DNA of 64,000 bases, taken from Pigmentibacter ruber. GTDB lineage: Bacteria > Bdellovibrionota_B > Oligoflexia > Silvanigrellales > Silvanigrellaceae. Both the position numbers and the translations under genes were made by a program. Below, in pieces: positions 1 to 10,328 of the stretch (position 1 is the stretch's first letter; every line of letters starts with the position of its first letter). Location: the NCBI RefSeq assembly GCF_009792895.1, contig NZ_WSSC01000002.1, forward strand, positions 1 to 64,000, given 5' to 3'. A model generated the notes under the pieces. It ran no database searches and was not told where the DNA came from. It was given only the letters and a program-made list of their open reading frames with translations.

Positions 1-10
1 GCCTCGTTTT

Positions 11-124
11 GGCTGTGCTGATTGCGGCGGGGAAATACCGGATCCCATTCCGAACTCCGAAGTCAAGCCCGCCTGCGGCAATGGTACTGCACCCTTAGGT
101 GTGGAAGAGTAGCTCTGTGCAGCC
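11..124 (+). rRNA. rrf: 5S ribosomal RNA
   Basis: The segment has the 5S core consensus (CCCATTCCGAACTC, then GAAGTCAAGC, then GGTACTGC). Its ends pair: GGCTGTGC at 11-18 with GTGCAGCC at 117-124, allowing G-U pairs, which closes helix I and sets the boundaries. It is GC-rich compared with the surrounding sequence. It is probably the 3' end of an rRNA operon whose 16S and 23S genes lie left of the window. Confidence 0.95.
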
Positions 125-135
125 TTTTATTTCTG

Positions 136-166
136 GCCCTCACAAACCGTGAGGGCTTTTTTTTTT
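136..166 (+). terminator. intrinsic terminator of the rRNA operon
   Basis: The stem GCCCTCAC (136-143) pairs with GTGAGGGC (149-156) and is followed at once by a run of ten T. It lies 12 bases after the 5S gene. The AT-rich stretch from 167 to 332 shows no gene. Confidence 0.93.
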
Positions 167-332
167 GCCTCATAAATCTACTCTGTATTCAAATTTATAG
201 CTTAGTTTAAATTTTATTCATTCTTAAGTTTTCCTACTATAATAATTTCTTTTTATATAAAAAATTTTTATCCATAGTTTATTTCACTATATCTTAAAAA
301 TATAAATATGATTTTTTGAGTTGTTCAGAATG

Positions 333-830
333 TTATTTCTTCACGATAAAACATTCTTTATTCATAGGAGTTTTAACTATGTCTCCCGCACCAATACAAC
401 TTAATGTGATTTTCATTCCTTTTTTCACTTTTGACAGTTCTGATTTATGTTCTGATTCGAAAGAAAATTGAGGAGATGTAAAAAAGTCATTTCCTGATGA
501 GAGCACAAGATAGGGAGTATCTGAAAAGTCAGTATTTATACTGACAACCTTACCGGTTATTTTAAACCTTTTGTCTTTGTATTTTTCATCAGCTGCAATA
601 GTATTTTCATCATATTCTTTTGATAATTGACTTGAACTTACAGTAATTTCTGTATTCTCGTTCGTCTGTGTAGTATTAGAATCTTTTTTAATATTAGATT
701 GCGGCACAATGTTTTCTTGTCTAGTTAATGATTCATTATTTTTAGATTTTTTTGAAACTAAGAACCCAATTATTAATATAAAGATGAATCCAAAAAGTGA
801 CAATTTAATTAAAGATTTTATCAATTTCAT
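333..830 (-). CDS. membrane-anchored OB-fold (tRNA_anti-like) protein
   Basis: This is a 165-residue protein of unknown cellular role. Residues 8-26 form one hydrophobic segment after a lysine-bearing start, so it is either an uncleaved anchor or a signal peptide. Residues 30-75 are a Ser/Thr/Asn-rich linker. Residues 80-163 resemble the tRNA_anti-like OB-fold family, recognised by the pattern KDKRFKITGKVVSI followed by a beta-rich stretch and a conserved late Cys. Family members are small envelope proteins, often lipoproteins, whose ligands are mostly undefined. The start is the ATG at 830, which has only a weak AAGAA ribosome site. No operon partner is visible. Confidence 0.7.
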   Translation of the reverse strand: MKLIKSLIKLSLFGFIFILIIGFLVSKKSKNNESLTRQENIVPQSNIKKDSNTTQTNENTEITVSSSQLSKEYDENTIAADEKYKDKRFKITGKVVSINTDFSDTPYLVLSSGNDFFTSPQFSFESEHKSELSKVKKGMKITLSCIGAGDIVKTPMNKECFIVKK

Positions 831-1233
831 AGTTATTCTTTCTGTAAAATTTATAATTCAAAAATTATTAATTTAAATATAAATGTTAATTAAATTAATA
901 ATTGATATTTTTTTTAAGTTAATTAATAATACTAACTAATTCAATTCTATAACTAGTATAATTTTTGGTGATCAAAAATATTTATTATCAATAAGGATTT
1001 GCATATTTTATGTTTATTAATTGAAAATATTTTTATTAAAATAAAGATACTTTCAATTATTTTAAGTTTAAAAATATTTTCAAACATAGATGAATTTAAA
1101 ATTTAAAGGTATTTAATTATTTGATCTTAGGAATGTTAGGATTAAAATAAATAAAGATAATAAAAAAAATTTAAAAGGCTTATAAGAATTTTCTGTTAAT
1201 ACCTGTTCCTCTTTCAATAATAGATTAAAATTA
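831..1233. other. intergenic, no gene seen
   Basis: This extremely AT-rich stretch holds many short stop-closed frames on both strands. I see no convincing gene, RNA or hairpin terminator. It must hold the promoter of the minus-strand gene ending at 830, but no clear -35/-10 pair stands out in such AT-rich sequence. Confidence 0.6.
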
Positions 1234-2754
1234 CTATTTCATAACAACTTCATCGACTTTTAAAAATAAAAGATCATTTTCATTCTTACTAATAGCTTTA
1301 ATAGTATTAGGGTTATAATAAATACCTCGTCCACATTCAACAAGGGGAAACCAATAGGCCTTTTCATGCACATAATTATTTAGTTTGTTGACTAAAATAA
1401 ATTTCTCGTCTCGTGATTTTGCATTTAAGGCATTATCATATAATTCTTCTAATTTTGCATCATATAATGGTCTTGGATATTTATCTTGAGCGCTTTGCAG
1501 CAATCTAGCAAATCTATATAAATAATTATAAGGTTCAACTTTATAATACCCTACATCAAAAGCTGTTTTTTCTGCTAATTCTTTTGGTAAATACTGATCA
1601 TTAAAAATGACGTATTTTATTTTAAAACCATAGCTAGCAAGTTGTTTCTTTATTTCTTCTAAAAAATAAACTTTATCCCCAATAATTTCATTACTACCCG
1701 AATAAACTGTTCCTAGCCATTCCTTTTCTCTTAAATGCTTAGGTATTTTATTAAAATATATTTTTGCCAAACTAGGGTTATATTCTAACTTGAAACGTCT
1801 TGTACCCCAAGTAGTGTTAACATGATTTAAATCAAAAATATCCTCATTAACAGATTTATAAACTTTAGATAATTTTTCTAGCTCTTTACTATTTATAGCT
1901 GCCTGGATGAATTTTCTAAAATTTAAATTATTTCCCAATTCATTTGCATTCACAAAAGTTAAGCCTAGTTGTAAAACAGGATCTTTTGTATAAAAAGATT
2001 GAAAACCAGGATGAATATCTATTACACTTATATCATATTCTACTCCTTTTTTTACTTCTGTGTATATATTTAATACATCTGCAGCCTCAGTTAAAGTCTG
2101 ATCATATTTTAGTAAGCGCATGTGACCGTTTTGAAATCCTGGCTCAAGAACTTTGTATGGTCCTACCCCTACAGGATATTTCTTCCAATCTAGTAAATTG
2201 TCTTTTAATTCTTCCATAGGAACGAGTGAAAAACGCCAATTTGTAAATTTATATAAAAAATCAGGATCAGGGTTTTCCAGTTTGATTCTAAGCTTATTTG
2301 GAATTTCTTGTTTAATACCAACAACAATGCCTCTCACATATTTTTTTAGATTTAGTTCTGCTATTTTATTTATACCCACTACTGTTCCTAAAAAGCCTTT
2401 TCTTATTTGACCACCTGTTGCGTAGTGATGTCTTAATAAGGAAAATTCTAAATCATCTAGAGTTGCTATACGGTTATTATGAAAATAAATATTTTCTTTC
2501 ATTTCTAAAACATATTCCTGATTTGTATAATCAAAATAAGCATTTTTCAATATCTTTGGATATATTGTTTTATCTTTAATGTCTAATAGGGTCCCTAATA
2601 TTTGTGTTAGAACGGTTTCCTTTGCATTATTGGGAGAATTATTTTCAAATGGAACACAGTTACAATCATAAATTATTAAATTTAAATCATTCTTTGCTAA
2701 GACTTGGAAAGTAAATATAAGATGCAAAATAAGAGCAATTATAAATTTAAGCAT
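1234..2754 (-). CDS. orphan ABC-type peptide-binding protein (SBP family 5), copy A
   Basis: This 506-residue periplasmic solute-binding protein belongs to the DppA/OppA (SBP_bac_5) fold. Residues 1-20 are a Sec signal peptide ending VLA before KNDLNL. The family-5 signature is clear: ILGTLLDIKD, then YPKILKNAYFDY, then EYVLEMKENIYFHNNRIATLDDLEFSL at about residues 52-105. It is one of five paralogues in the window. The other four lie in tandem on the plus strand at 24376-30562, and this copy most resembles the one at 27500. No permease or ATPase genes are nearby, so its transporter is unknown and it may work as a stand-alone binding or sensing protein. The ATG at 2754 has a strong GAGGAG ribosome site. 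Confidence 0.85.
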   Translation of the reverse strand: MLKFIIALILHLIFTFQVLAKNDLNLIIYDCNCVPFENNSPNNAKETVLTQILGTLLDIKDKTIYPKILKNAYFDYTNQEYVLEMKENIYFHNNRIATLDDLEFSLLRHHYATGGQIRKGFLGTVVGINKIAELNLKKYVRGIVVGIKQEIPNKLRIKLENPDPDFLYKFTNWRFSLVPMEELKDNLLDWKKYPVGVGPYKVLEPGFQNGHMRLLKYDQTLTEAADVLNIYTEVKKGVEYDISVIDIHPGFQSFYTKDPVLQLGLTFVNANELGNNLNFRKFIQAAINSKELEKLSKVYKSVNEDIFDLNHVNTTWGTRRFKLEYNPSLAKIYFNKIPKHLREKEWLGTVYSGSNEIIGDKVYFLEEIKKQLASYGFKIKYVIFNDQYLPKELAEKTAFDVGYYKVEPYNYLYRFARLLQSAQDKYPRPLYDAKLEELYDNALNAKSRDEKFILVNKLNNYVHEKAYWFPLVECGRGIYYNPNTIKAISKNENDLLFLKVDEVVMK

Positions 2755-3154
2755 ATTATCTCCTCGAATTACTGAATAATAAAAACTAACTGAAATTTGC
2801 CTCCTCTATTTGTGTTGGCAAATTATTAGTGAAAAGATTATTTGATAGCTCTATAAGCACTCAAACTTATGTAAGAACTGAAATAATAATTCTTTCTTGA
2901 ACGAGTAATAAAGGTTTTTACACCTGCGCGAACCATGAAATGATACTAACCTAAGAAGATTAGAGTTTTAATTGAAATAAAATAAAAATGCAAAAAATTT
3001 ATAATAAATTTTTTATATTTATTTCATTTATGGTTATCTACAGTTAATTATAACAGCATACTTGTCTTATTTCTAATAATTTTATTACATTTATGTATAT
3101 TAAATTTTATTTATTAATAGAAATTTATTGTAATAAAATAAATTTTAAAAATTT
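2755..3154. other. intergenic, no gene seen
   Basis: This AT-rich spacer lies upstream of the binding-protein gene and downstream of the MFS gene. The ribosome site of the former lies at its left edge. I found no small ORF with a ribosome site, no tRNA and no strong terminator. Confidence 0.55.
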
Positions 3155-4330
3155 CTACTTTACTTCGTTTTTAAATTTTTTATATTTTTCAGATAAAATA
3201 AGATGTGTTCCAAAACTAAGTACACAGCAAAGCAACGAAAGAATTAATTCACCTCTCCAACCAAAAAGATGGAATAAGATACTTCCTAAATACGAACCTA
3301 ATGAAAAAAATAAGAAAAGTATTGTAACAAAAATTGAATTAATACGCGAACGAGCTTTGGAGTCTAATGAATATATTATCGTTTGATGTGAAATAAGAGA
3401 TACTTGGATCCCGAGATCAAAAGTTACAACTCCTATAATCAAAATTGTAAGTGAGTTTTGATTAAAAAATAAAAGAAGGAATGAAAAAAATATTAAAAGA
3501 ATTGCAATTTTTATATTCAGTAAAGGACCTATTTTATCAGCATATCGTCCAGCTATAGGAGCTGCAATTGCCCCTGCTGCTCCTGCCAAGCCAAATAATC
3601 CAATGTGCGAAGAATTTAAACTGAAAGGGAGATCACTTAAATAAAAAGTAAGAACAGTCCAAAAGGAACTAAAAATAATACCAAGAAATCCATGACTAAT
3701 AACACTTAATGGCAATATAGAATTTTTTATAAAGATTTTACCCATGGAATGAATCAATTGATAATATTTTATATTTGTCTTAGGTGACTGATGAGGAACT
3801 AGGATAGTAACAAGAATAAAAATAAGAAAAATGAAGAATGATATGATAAAAAATACAGCTTGCCAACTCGCTTGTTCAGCAACAAATCCTGAAAAAGTTC
3901 TTGAAAGTAATATACCGAGAAGAAGACCACTCATGACAAAACCAATTGTTTTTCCTCTTTCTTGTTCTTTTGCCAGATCTGCAGCTAAAGGAACAAAATC
4001 TTGTGCAGAAGTAGCAAATAAGCCAATAATCATACTAGCAAAGAAAAACATAATTAGATTTTGCGAAAAACCAGCAAGAAGCAATGTCGATATTAATGCT
4101 AAAAGTTTTACTTGAATTAATTTTTTTTTGTTTATAATGTCTCCCAAAGGAACTAAAATGAATATTCCTAATGCATATCCAATTTGTGTAAGAGTGATAA
4201 TTAGTCCTATATCACTCACAGAAGATTGAAAATGTTTGCGTAATATGGCTAGTAGTGGTTGACTTAAGTAAATTGTTGAGACACTAATAGCAGTACCAAG
4301 AGCAAGTGTAAACAAAATCTTTTTTTGCAT
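3155..4330 (-). CDS. MFS transporter, DHA1-like drug or metabolite exporter
   Basis: This is a 391-residue inner-membrane protein with about 12 hydrophobic segments, the usual major facilitator length. The loop after TM2 has LGDIINKKK, a form of the MFS motif A (G-x-x-x-D-x-x-x-R/K-K). A second such loop, GRYADKIG, follows TM8. The overall pattern resembles the DHA1 proton-coupled exporters; the substrate cannot be told from sequence. I chose the ATG at 4330 because it has a TTGAGAA ribosome site. An in-frame start at 4360 would add ten residues but lacks one. It is transcribed alone. Confidence 0.8.
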   Translation of the reverse strand: MQKKILFTLALGTAISVSTIYLSQPLLAILRKHFQSSVSDIGLIITLTQIGYALGIFILVPLGDIINKKKLIQVKLLALISTLLLAGFSQNLIMFFFASMIIGLFATSAQDFVPLAADLAKEQERGKTIGFVMSGLLLGILLSRTFSGFVAEQASWQAVFFIISFFIFLIFILVTILVPHQSPKTNIKYYQLIHSMGKIFIKNSILPLSVISHGFLGIIFSSFWTVLTFYLSDLPFSLNSSHIGLFGLAGAAGAIAAPIAGRYADKIGPLLNIKIAILLIFFSFLLLFFNQNSLTILIIGVVTFDLGIQVSLISHQTIIYSLDSKARSRINSIFVTILFLFFSLGSYLGSILFHLFGWRGELILSLLCCVLSFGTHLILSEKYKKFKNEVK

Positions 4331-4536
4331 AAAAATTCTCAAGTTAATTTTTGTATACAAAATATATCGGAATTTATAGAAATTATTTTATTAAATAATA
4401 GGAAAATAGATTTATAAGAATTCAAAAATAAGTATAAAAAATTAATAATATCATATGTTTAATTTTATTTTTATTAATTAAATTAATTATTTTTATTTTA
4501 GAATAAATAATAGATGATAATTAAATTTTAATAATA

Positions 4537-7500
4537 CTAATTTGTATACAGAAAATTTAAATTAATTTCTTGATTTCTTACTTCATATAGATTTATATCT
4601 AAGTTATTTTCTAAATAATATTTTGAATGTTCTATATCTTTTTTAATAAAGAAATTTTTGGCAAGTGAATTATTGAAAGAAGAAGAATATATTTTATGAA
4701 TTTTATCACTAAAAAATAATTTACTATCACTAAATCCTAAAAGAGATTTACTAACATCATTTTTATAAACAAATTTAAATTTTTGATTATATAAGTAATT
4801 ATTTCCATTTAGATTAAATAAATATAATTCATTTTTTAATTTATATTTACTTATTAGGGCATTTAGATGTTTTTCTATTTCTCCACCTAAATTTAGATTG
4901 GTACGATTTTCTAACCAATTATAATCAAATCCGTATAATATAGGATTAAAATTTTCGTCAAGTTGGAAGATTAATCCATCTTTTGTATGTACTAATATTT
5001 CGTCATCAGCAAATTGAATATCTGTAATATCTGTAATATCAACTTTGCTAGGATTTGATAATTCGCCTTCTTGCTTATATATTTCATATTTAGAAAATTT
5101 ATTTACAGAGAATAAAAATATATTATTATCATTAACTTTCTTGAATTTAATTAAATTTCTATCTATGGAACTATTTAGTTCATCATTATTTAGATATGTG
5201 ATAGATTTTAATTCTGGTATCATCCATGATCTTGAGTTTATAGTAAAAATATCATTTAATTTAAAATGCGTTTCTTGACCAAATAAATAAAAGCCTTCGT
5301 CGTAATCAACTCTTTCTTTAATATATTGATGCCATTCAGAGTAATTTTTAAATTCAGGATATCTGCCATATAAACTTAATGAATAAACATTTATATTTTT
5401 GGAATTTTTAAGAAATAATTTAAACCTAGAAAAGTAATTCAGTATACTTGTATTTAATTCAATGAGAATACCTTTTCCTTTTACTTCAACTTTCTTTACA
5501 GCTTGGAGTAATGCAGTTAACTTTTTATCAGTTTTATTGAAAGAAAATAGTTGCAACTTACTTGGTACATAAAAGAAAATTTCATTGTCTATTTCTGTTA
5601 CTAAATCAACACTATGATCTTCAATTCCAGATGGAAATTTAGGGCTTATGATTTCATAATTTTCAGTATTAACCCAAACACCTTTTGTGTTTGAAATAAA
5701 TTTTTCGACATATTTATAATTTTTTACTAAAGTTCCGCTTCTTTTTTCATTTAGAATATATTCTTTCAGTTTATCAGTATTGTTTCTAAATGATTCCCCA
5801 TCTATACTTACAAGATATTTTTTATCATCAATAATAGCATAAGAATTTCCATTAGCTAATTTAATCACTAAACTTTTAGGATTATTATCAAAAAATAGTT
5901 GAGCATTTCCAATATTTATAAAAATATTTTTTTCTCTTCGAGTTATTTTAATTTCATTTGTTTGAATTGTTGCAGCATGTATGAACCAATTTACATGTTC
6001 TGAAACTTTGAATTGGTAGTTTTGAATGTCTTTGGAAAGGAACAAAGTATGGGTACCACCAGCAAGGGATTCAAAAGTATATGAGATATGCCCCAAATTT
6101 TGTTCTTCAAGTTCAGGACTAATTAAAGTGCGATTTTGCCTGCCTAATTTTACTTCAATATTATATTTTTCCGTTACAAAATCTAAACCACGAATGGCAT
6201 ATTCAAATAAATCGGCCATAAATTCAAAAAGAAATCCTGAATTAGGATGTTCTTCCATTTTTCTAACAGTTTTTAATTCAGCATCATTTCGGGAAAAAAT
6301 TCCAATTGTGTAAGAGTAACCGTAGGATATATTCTTTTTTGGCATAGCTGGAAGAACGATTGCTGTTTCGTTTCTCAAATCAATTACTTTATTTTTTTCT
6401 AAAGATAATGCTTCTAAGACAGAAAAAGAATTTTCTTTATTGAAATTATATTCACATGACCTGTAATTACATTTTCTGTCAATATCAGCTGCGGGTTGTG
6501 AATCAAAAATGCTGTAGTGTTTAGGTCTTCGTCCATATTTTCCTTTTGTTTTATACATGTAATGACTATCAAATGTTAATTTTAATTTGTTTCTTTCTAT
6601 TAAATCTATAGATTGAATTAATGCGGTATTTGAATCGGCATGAAGTTTGTTATTTTTTCTTGTAAAATTGTGTTGAGCTAAAGAAATAATATTTTTATTC
6701 TCAGGATGAATTTCACCGGATTTTTCATGATCTCTTTCATATTTTAAAAAATAATGAGCCATATCCACACTTTCGCCTTGAGCTTGTGCAGCAGTATGTG
6801 CTAAACCATTAAATCCTATTGCCAAACCTGTAAAAGGAACTCCTAAATAACCAATTACAGAAGATGCAGTTGCAAAACCAAGTGTAGAACCAATTTCTGT
6901 TGCTGCTAAAGCAGATGTTCCTAATTGCAGCGCTCCTAAAGAAAATCCACCTAAATCAAATGCAAGTTGGGTACCAAAGATTATTTTTTCATATCCTGTT
7001 TTAGCTTTTGCAAGTTCAAACGCATCAAGACCGATACTTCCTAAATTAAAAATGATATTTGCACCCATCCCTATTTTTTGGATATTTGTTGAAGCGAATT
7101 TTAAAATAAATGGTGATGATTGCTCCAGTGAACCAGAAGTAACAATATTTTTTAATATATCCTTGATTTGCACACTTGTTTCTAAGACATTTAATGCAAT
7201 TTGAGTATCATTTAGGATTGAATGAAATTTAAGAGCATTATTTAAAGTTTCGTCTTCACTTAAAAAATTATCAGAATCGGTGCGAAAGTAACTTAATAAA
7301 GCTTGTGTCATAAACATAGGAGTGAGTCCTAAACCATGCGCTTCAATTAAGCCATTTTCATTTACATTTAATTTTACGGAAGCTATTTTACTTAGCTCTA
7401 AATTTGTCTTATTTTTTAATTCCAGTAAATTCGTTATATCTTCTCTTTCAAAAAGATGCGCTGCTTTATACTCACCTGTTTTGCTATGAATAAAATCAAT

Positions 7501-10083
7501 TTTTGAGCTATCATTTTCTAGTTTTGTCAGAATTGGTATGAAATCCTTTTCTAAAGAATTTGCAGTTTGAATTTTTTTGATAGTACTTGTTATTTTTTCT
7601 TTTTCCAGCAAAATTGTATCTGCAGTCCTGAGTTCGCTTATTGTCTGTTCAAACTCGCCAAGCACATTTGACTTACTTGCTAAAATATTTCTAATTACTT
7701 CAACAAACTGAGTTGCCTTAGATTTTTTTGTTAAGTAGATATTTTCTGAATCTATTTCAAGAAATTCATTGTTTTTCTGAATGATATATATTTTATCTTT
7801 TGTTTCAGAGTTTTTATAAAGATTATGTTTAACATTAGTTAGTTCAGTTCCATCACTCTTGACTTTTATGTGTTTTTTTCTTGCAGATGCAATATCAATT
7901 TGGATGTTATTATTAGTTAAATTTTTCATAACACCTTTTACATAATTTTCTATCATTTTAGTATTGTTTTTATCATTTGTTGGATTACAAGTAACAAAAT
8001 CTATAATACTTATTTTATTAATTTTGTTATGTATATAGAATTTATTTATTTTTTCTGCTAAATCATGAGCTGATAGATCTCCAATTTTAATTTCATTAGC
8101 GTCTTGTGTTGCATGTCCTACAATAGTAAGTTTTGCTGAAAGAATTTCTTCTTTAGAAATATTGTTTTGAAAGTCATCAACAATAATTGCTGTATCTAAT
8201 TCATCTTTGGTGCTTTCAAAAATATAATTTGCAACTTTTTTAGTATTACTATCATTACCAATTTTTAGTATAATATTTTTTGAAATTAAATTACTGTTGT
8301 CTTTTTCTTTTAAAGCCCAAGAGGATATAAAATCTTCTTGAGTAAACATACTAAAATATTTATTACTTTGTGAAAAGTAAAAGGTATTGTCAAGTAAATT
8401 TATATAATGGGGGGAATTTAAAAATTCTGTTTCAACTGCGTTAGAAATTATTTTGCGAAATACTGAAGGACCACTCACTGAAATAGTGACTCTATTTCCT
8501 GCTACAATAGAATCAAATCGGTAGAATTTATAAGAATCTAAGTTATTCATTCTTCGCATTGTCTCGTTTTTGTTTGTATTTTGTATGAAATGTGGGTTTT
8601 TTTCATAGAAATTTCCTGGATTATTTTCTGGATAAGAATTTATATTTTTATAATTTTCTTTTACAGCAGAAATAACTTGATAAATTAAGTCAGATTCTCT
8701 TATACTTTGATGTGAAGCTATAACGCAATTACTTTTTATTGCTGTTTTGAATTCACCTTGTCTAATATTGATATTTCCAAGACTTGTAAAAATTTCAGAA
8801 CTATTTCGTCCTCTTATAACTTTACTTATTTTTTCTTCAAGCAAATTTTTCAACAATTCTTTTTGTTCTAAATTGATATCAACATGATTATCAATTCGCG
8901 AAAAAAGGTCTTCCTTTCTTGCAATTTTATCTCTATTGCTCATATTATATATTTTATTTTTTACAAGTTCTTTGTAAAAAGTTAATGATATATCTTTTTC
9001 ATTGTTCTTGATAAATTTTTTTAAACTTTCATCCAATGGTTCGTTATAAAGTTCTTCTAAAACTTTTAATTGGGGGAGTATATCTAAGTCAAAATACACT
9101 CCTCCAAACTCGTTTAATAACTCAATGCGCGCAAGATCACTTGCTGCAGCTAAATTTGATCTTAAATTAATTTCTTGAAAATAAGGATTTTTTAATTGCC
9201 ACTTTTCTTTTATTAATTTTAAATCTTTAAATTCAATGTTTGGATATTTTTTTGTTAAATTATCAACATCATTTTGTAATGTTTTTTTATTTTCTATTAT
9301 TTTATTATTACTAATTGTATTAGATTTATATATATTTTCATTTAAGAATTTAATTCTCTCTTCATCCATTGACAAGGGGGTCTTTTGTATCTTTCTATGT
9401 CTTAAATATGCATGTAATTTATTTTGTATTTGAATAATATTTTCTATCGATTTATTTTCAAGTGGATGATCTTTTGGAATAGATTCTTTTTTATCTGTTT
9501 GAAATGATTGAAATTTATGAATAGCTTCTTTAATTAAACTATTTGTCTCATAGCTGTAGAGGTAATCTGAATCATACCAAAGTGATATTTTGTAGTCTGG
9601 GTTTGTTTCAGCCCAAATTTTTAGATATTCTTTTTGCGCTTCACCTAATGGTCCACCAAGCCATATAAAATGTAATTCTTTTTTTAAAATTTCTGAATTT
9701 TCTAAATATAGTTTATTTAAAAGTTCAGTCAGGGAATCGTGTTTTGCTTTTAAATTTTTTTCTATTGCGTGATCATTTGGAAATTTTTTTAGCAACGAAA
9801 ATATTAAATCATATTTTCTACTTTTTGTTGCAGACAAATACTCTTTTTGAATTAGGTTAATATGTTCAATAGCTCCATCAGGATTTGTATAAAAATTTCT
9901 GGTTTTTTCAAAGTCATTTTTTAGTTCTTGAAAAAATTCTGCATTATCTAAATCTTTGTTTAATGTTAAAGTGAAATTCTGCGAATTTTTTTTGCTAAAG
10001 AAAGTTTTTTCTTCTGACTTGGAGCAACTGGTTAAAAGGAAAATAAAAATTAGGAAAAGGTAAGTTTTTTGTTTAAAAAACAT
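4537..10083 (-). CDS. large clostridial toxin-like lipoprotein (GT44 - C80 - pore/delivery)
   Basis: This 1,848-residue protein has the core architecture of C. difficile TcdA/TcdB. Residues 1-20 are a lipoprotein signal with lipobox LTSC (Cys20). A GT44-type glucosyltransferase domain follows at about 135-600: HFIWLGG (138-144), SDLARIE with D316 and R319, and GGVYFDLDIL carrying the DXD metal motif at 332-334. A C80 cysteine protease domain spans about 600-770, with catalytic candidates His657 (IVGHAT) and Cys699 (FVTCN), almost the positions known in TcdB. A pore/translocation region follows at about 900-1110 (AHGLGLTPMF, then Gly/Ala-rich hydrophobic helices to QGESVDMAHYF), then a TcdB-like delivery region with the SIFD and FEFMADLFEY blocks. 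There are no CROP choline-binding repeats. By homology it would enter a eukaryotic cell, cut itself in response to inositol phosphates and glycosylate small GTPases; that activity is inferred. The lipid anchor is unusual for this family. Confidence 0.88.
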   Translation of the reverse strand: MFFKQKTYLFLIFIFLLTSCSKSEEKTFFSKKNSQNFTLTLNKDLDNAEFFQELKNDFEKTRNFYTNPDGAIEHINLIQKEYLSATKSRKYDLIFSLLKKFPNDHAIEKNLKAKHDSLTELLNKLYLENSEILKKELHFIWLGGPLGEAQKEYLKIWAETNPDYKISLWYDSDYLYSYETNSLIKEAIHKFQSFQTDKKESIPKDHPLENKSIENIIQIQNKLHAYLRHRKIQKTPLSMDEERIKFLNENIYKSNTISNNKIIENKKTLQNDVDNLTKKYPNIEFKDLKLIKEKWQLKNPYFQEINLRSNLAAASDLARIELLNEFGGVYFDLDILPQLKVLEELYNEPLDESLKKFIKNNEKDISLTFYKELVKNKIYNMSNRDKIARKEDLFSRIDNHVDINLEQKELLKNLLEEKISKVIRGRNSSEIFTSLGNINIRQGEFKTAIKSNCVIASHQSIRESDLIYQVISAVKENYKNINSYPENNPGNFYEKNPHFIQNTNKNETMRRMNNLDSYKFYRFDSIVAGNRVTISVSGPSVFRKIISNAVETEFLNSPHYINLLDNTFYFSQSNKYFSMFTQEDFISSWALKEKDNSNLISKNIILKIGNDSNTKKVANYIFESTKDELDTAIIVDDFQNNISKEEILSAKLTIVGHATQDANEIKIGDLSAHDLAEKINKFYIHNKINKISIIDFVTCNPTNDKNNTKMIENYVKGVMKNLTNNNIQIDIASARKKHIKVKSDGTELTNVKHNLYKNSETKDKIYIIQKNNEFLEIDSENIYLTKKSKATQFVEVIRNILASKSNVLGEFEQTISELRTADTILLEKEKITSTIKKIQTANSLEKDFIPILTKLENDSSKIDFIHSKTGEYKAAHLFEREDITNLLELKNKTNLELSKIASVKLNVNENGLIEAHGLGLTPMFMTQALLSYFRTDSDNFLSEDETLNNALKFHSILNDTQIALNVLETSVQIKDILKNIVTSGSLEQSSPFILKFASTNIQKIGMGANIIFNLGSIGLDAFELAKAKTGYEKIIFGTQLAFDLGGFSLGALQLGTSALAATEIGSTLGFATASSVIGYLGVPFTGLAIGFNGLAHTAAQAQGESVDMAHYFLKYERDHEKSGEIHPENKNIISLAQHNFTRKNNKLHADSNTALIQSIDLIERNKLKLTFDSHYMYKTKGKYGRRPKHYSIFDSQPAADIDRKCNYRSCEYNFNKENSFSVLEALSLEKNKVIDLRNETAIVLPAMPKKNISYGYSYTIGIFSRNDAELKTVRKMEEHPNSGFLFEFMADLFEYAIRGLDFVTEKYNIEVKLGRQNRTLISPELEEQNLGHISYTFESLAGGTHTLFLSKDIQNYQFKVSEHVNWFIHAATIQTNEIKITRREKNIFINIGNAQLFFDNNPKSLVIKLANGNSYAIIDDKKYLVSIDGESFRNNTDKLKEYILNEKRSGTLVKNYKYVEKFISNTKGVWVNTENYEIISPKFPSGIEDHSVDLVTEIDNEIFFYVPSKLQLFSFNKTDKKLTALLQAVKKVEVKGKGILIELNTSILNYFSRFKLFLKNSKNINVYSLSLYGRYPEFKNYSEWHQYIKERVDYDEGFYLFGQETHFKLNDIFTINSRSWMIPELKSITYLNNDELNSSIDRNLIKFKKVNDNNIFLFSVNKFSKYEIYKQEGELSNPSKVDITDITDIQFADDEILVHTKDGLIFQLDENFNPILYGFDYNWLENRTNLNLGGEIEKHLNALISKYKLKNELYLFNLNGNNYLYNQKFKFVYKNDVSKSLLGFSDSKLFFSDKIHKIYSSSFNNSLAKNFFIKKDIEHSKYYLENNLDINLYEVRNQEINLNFLYTN

Positions 10084-10328
10084 AATAAAATCCTACATAT
10101 AAATATAAAATAGAATAAATCTTACTAAATATTAAAAAAATAACAAAAACAATTAATGTATGCTTAATATTTTTTTTATAGTCAAATAAAATTAATTATT
10201 ATATTTTAATATTTATAAATTAAGTAGTTACATTTAATGTAATATTTTTAGATATTTATTTTTATTTATGAGTCTAAATAAAATACATTTTGTTATCTTA
10301 TTTAAAAAATTAATTTAAGAAATATTTT

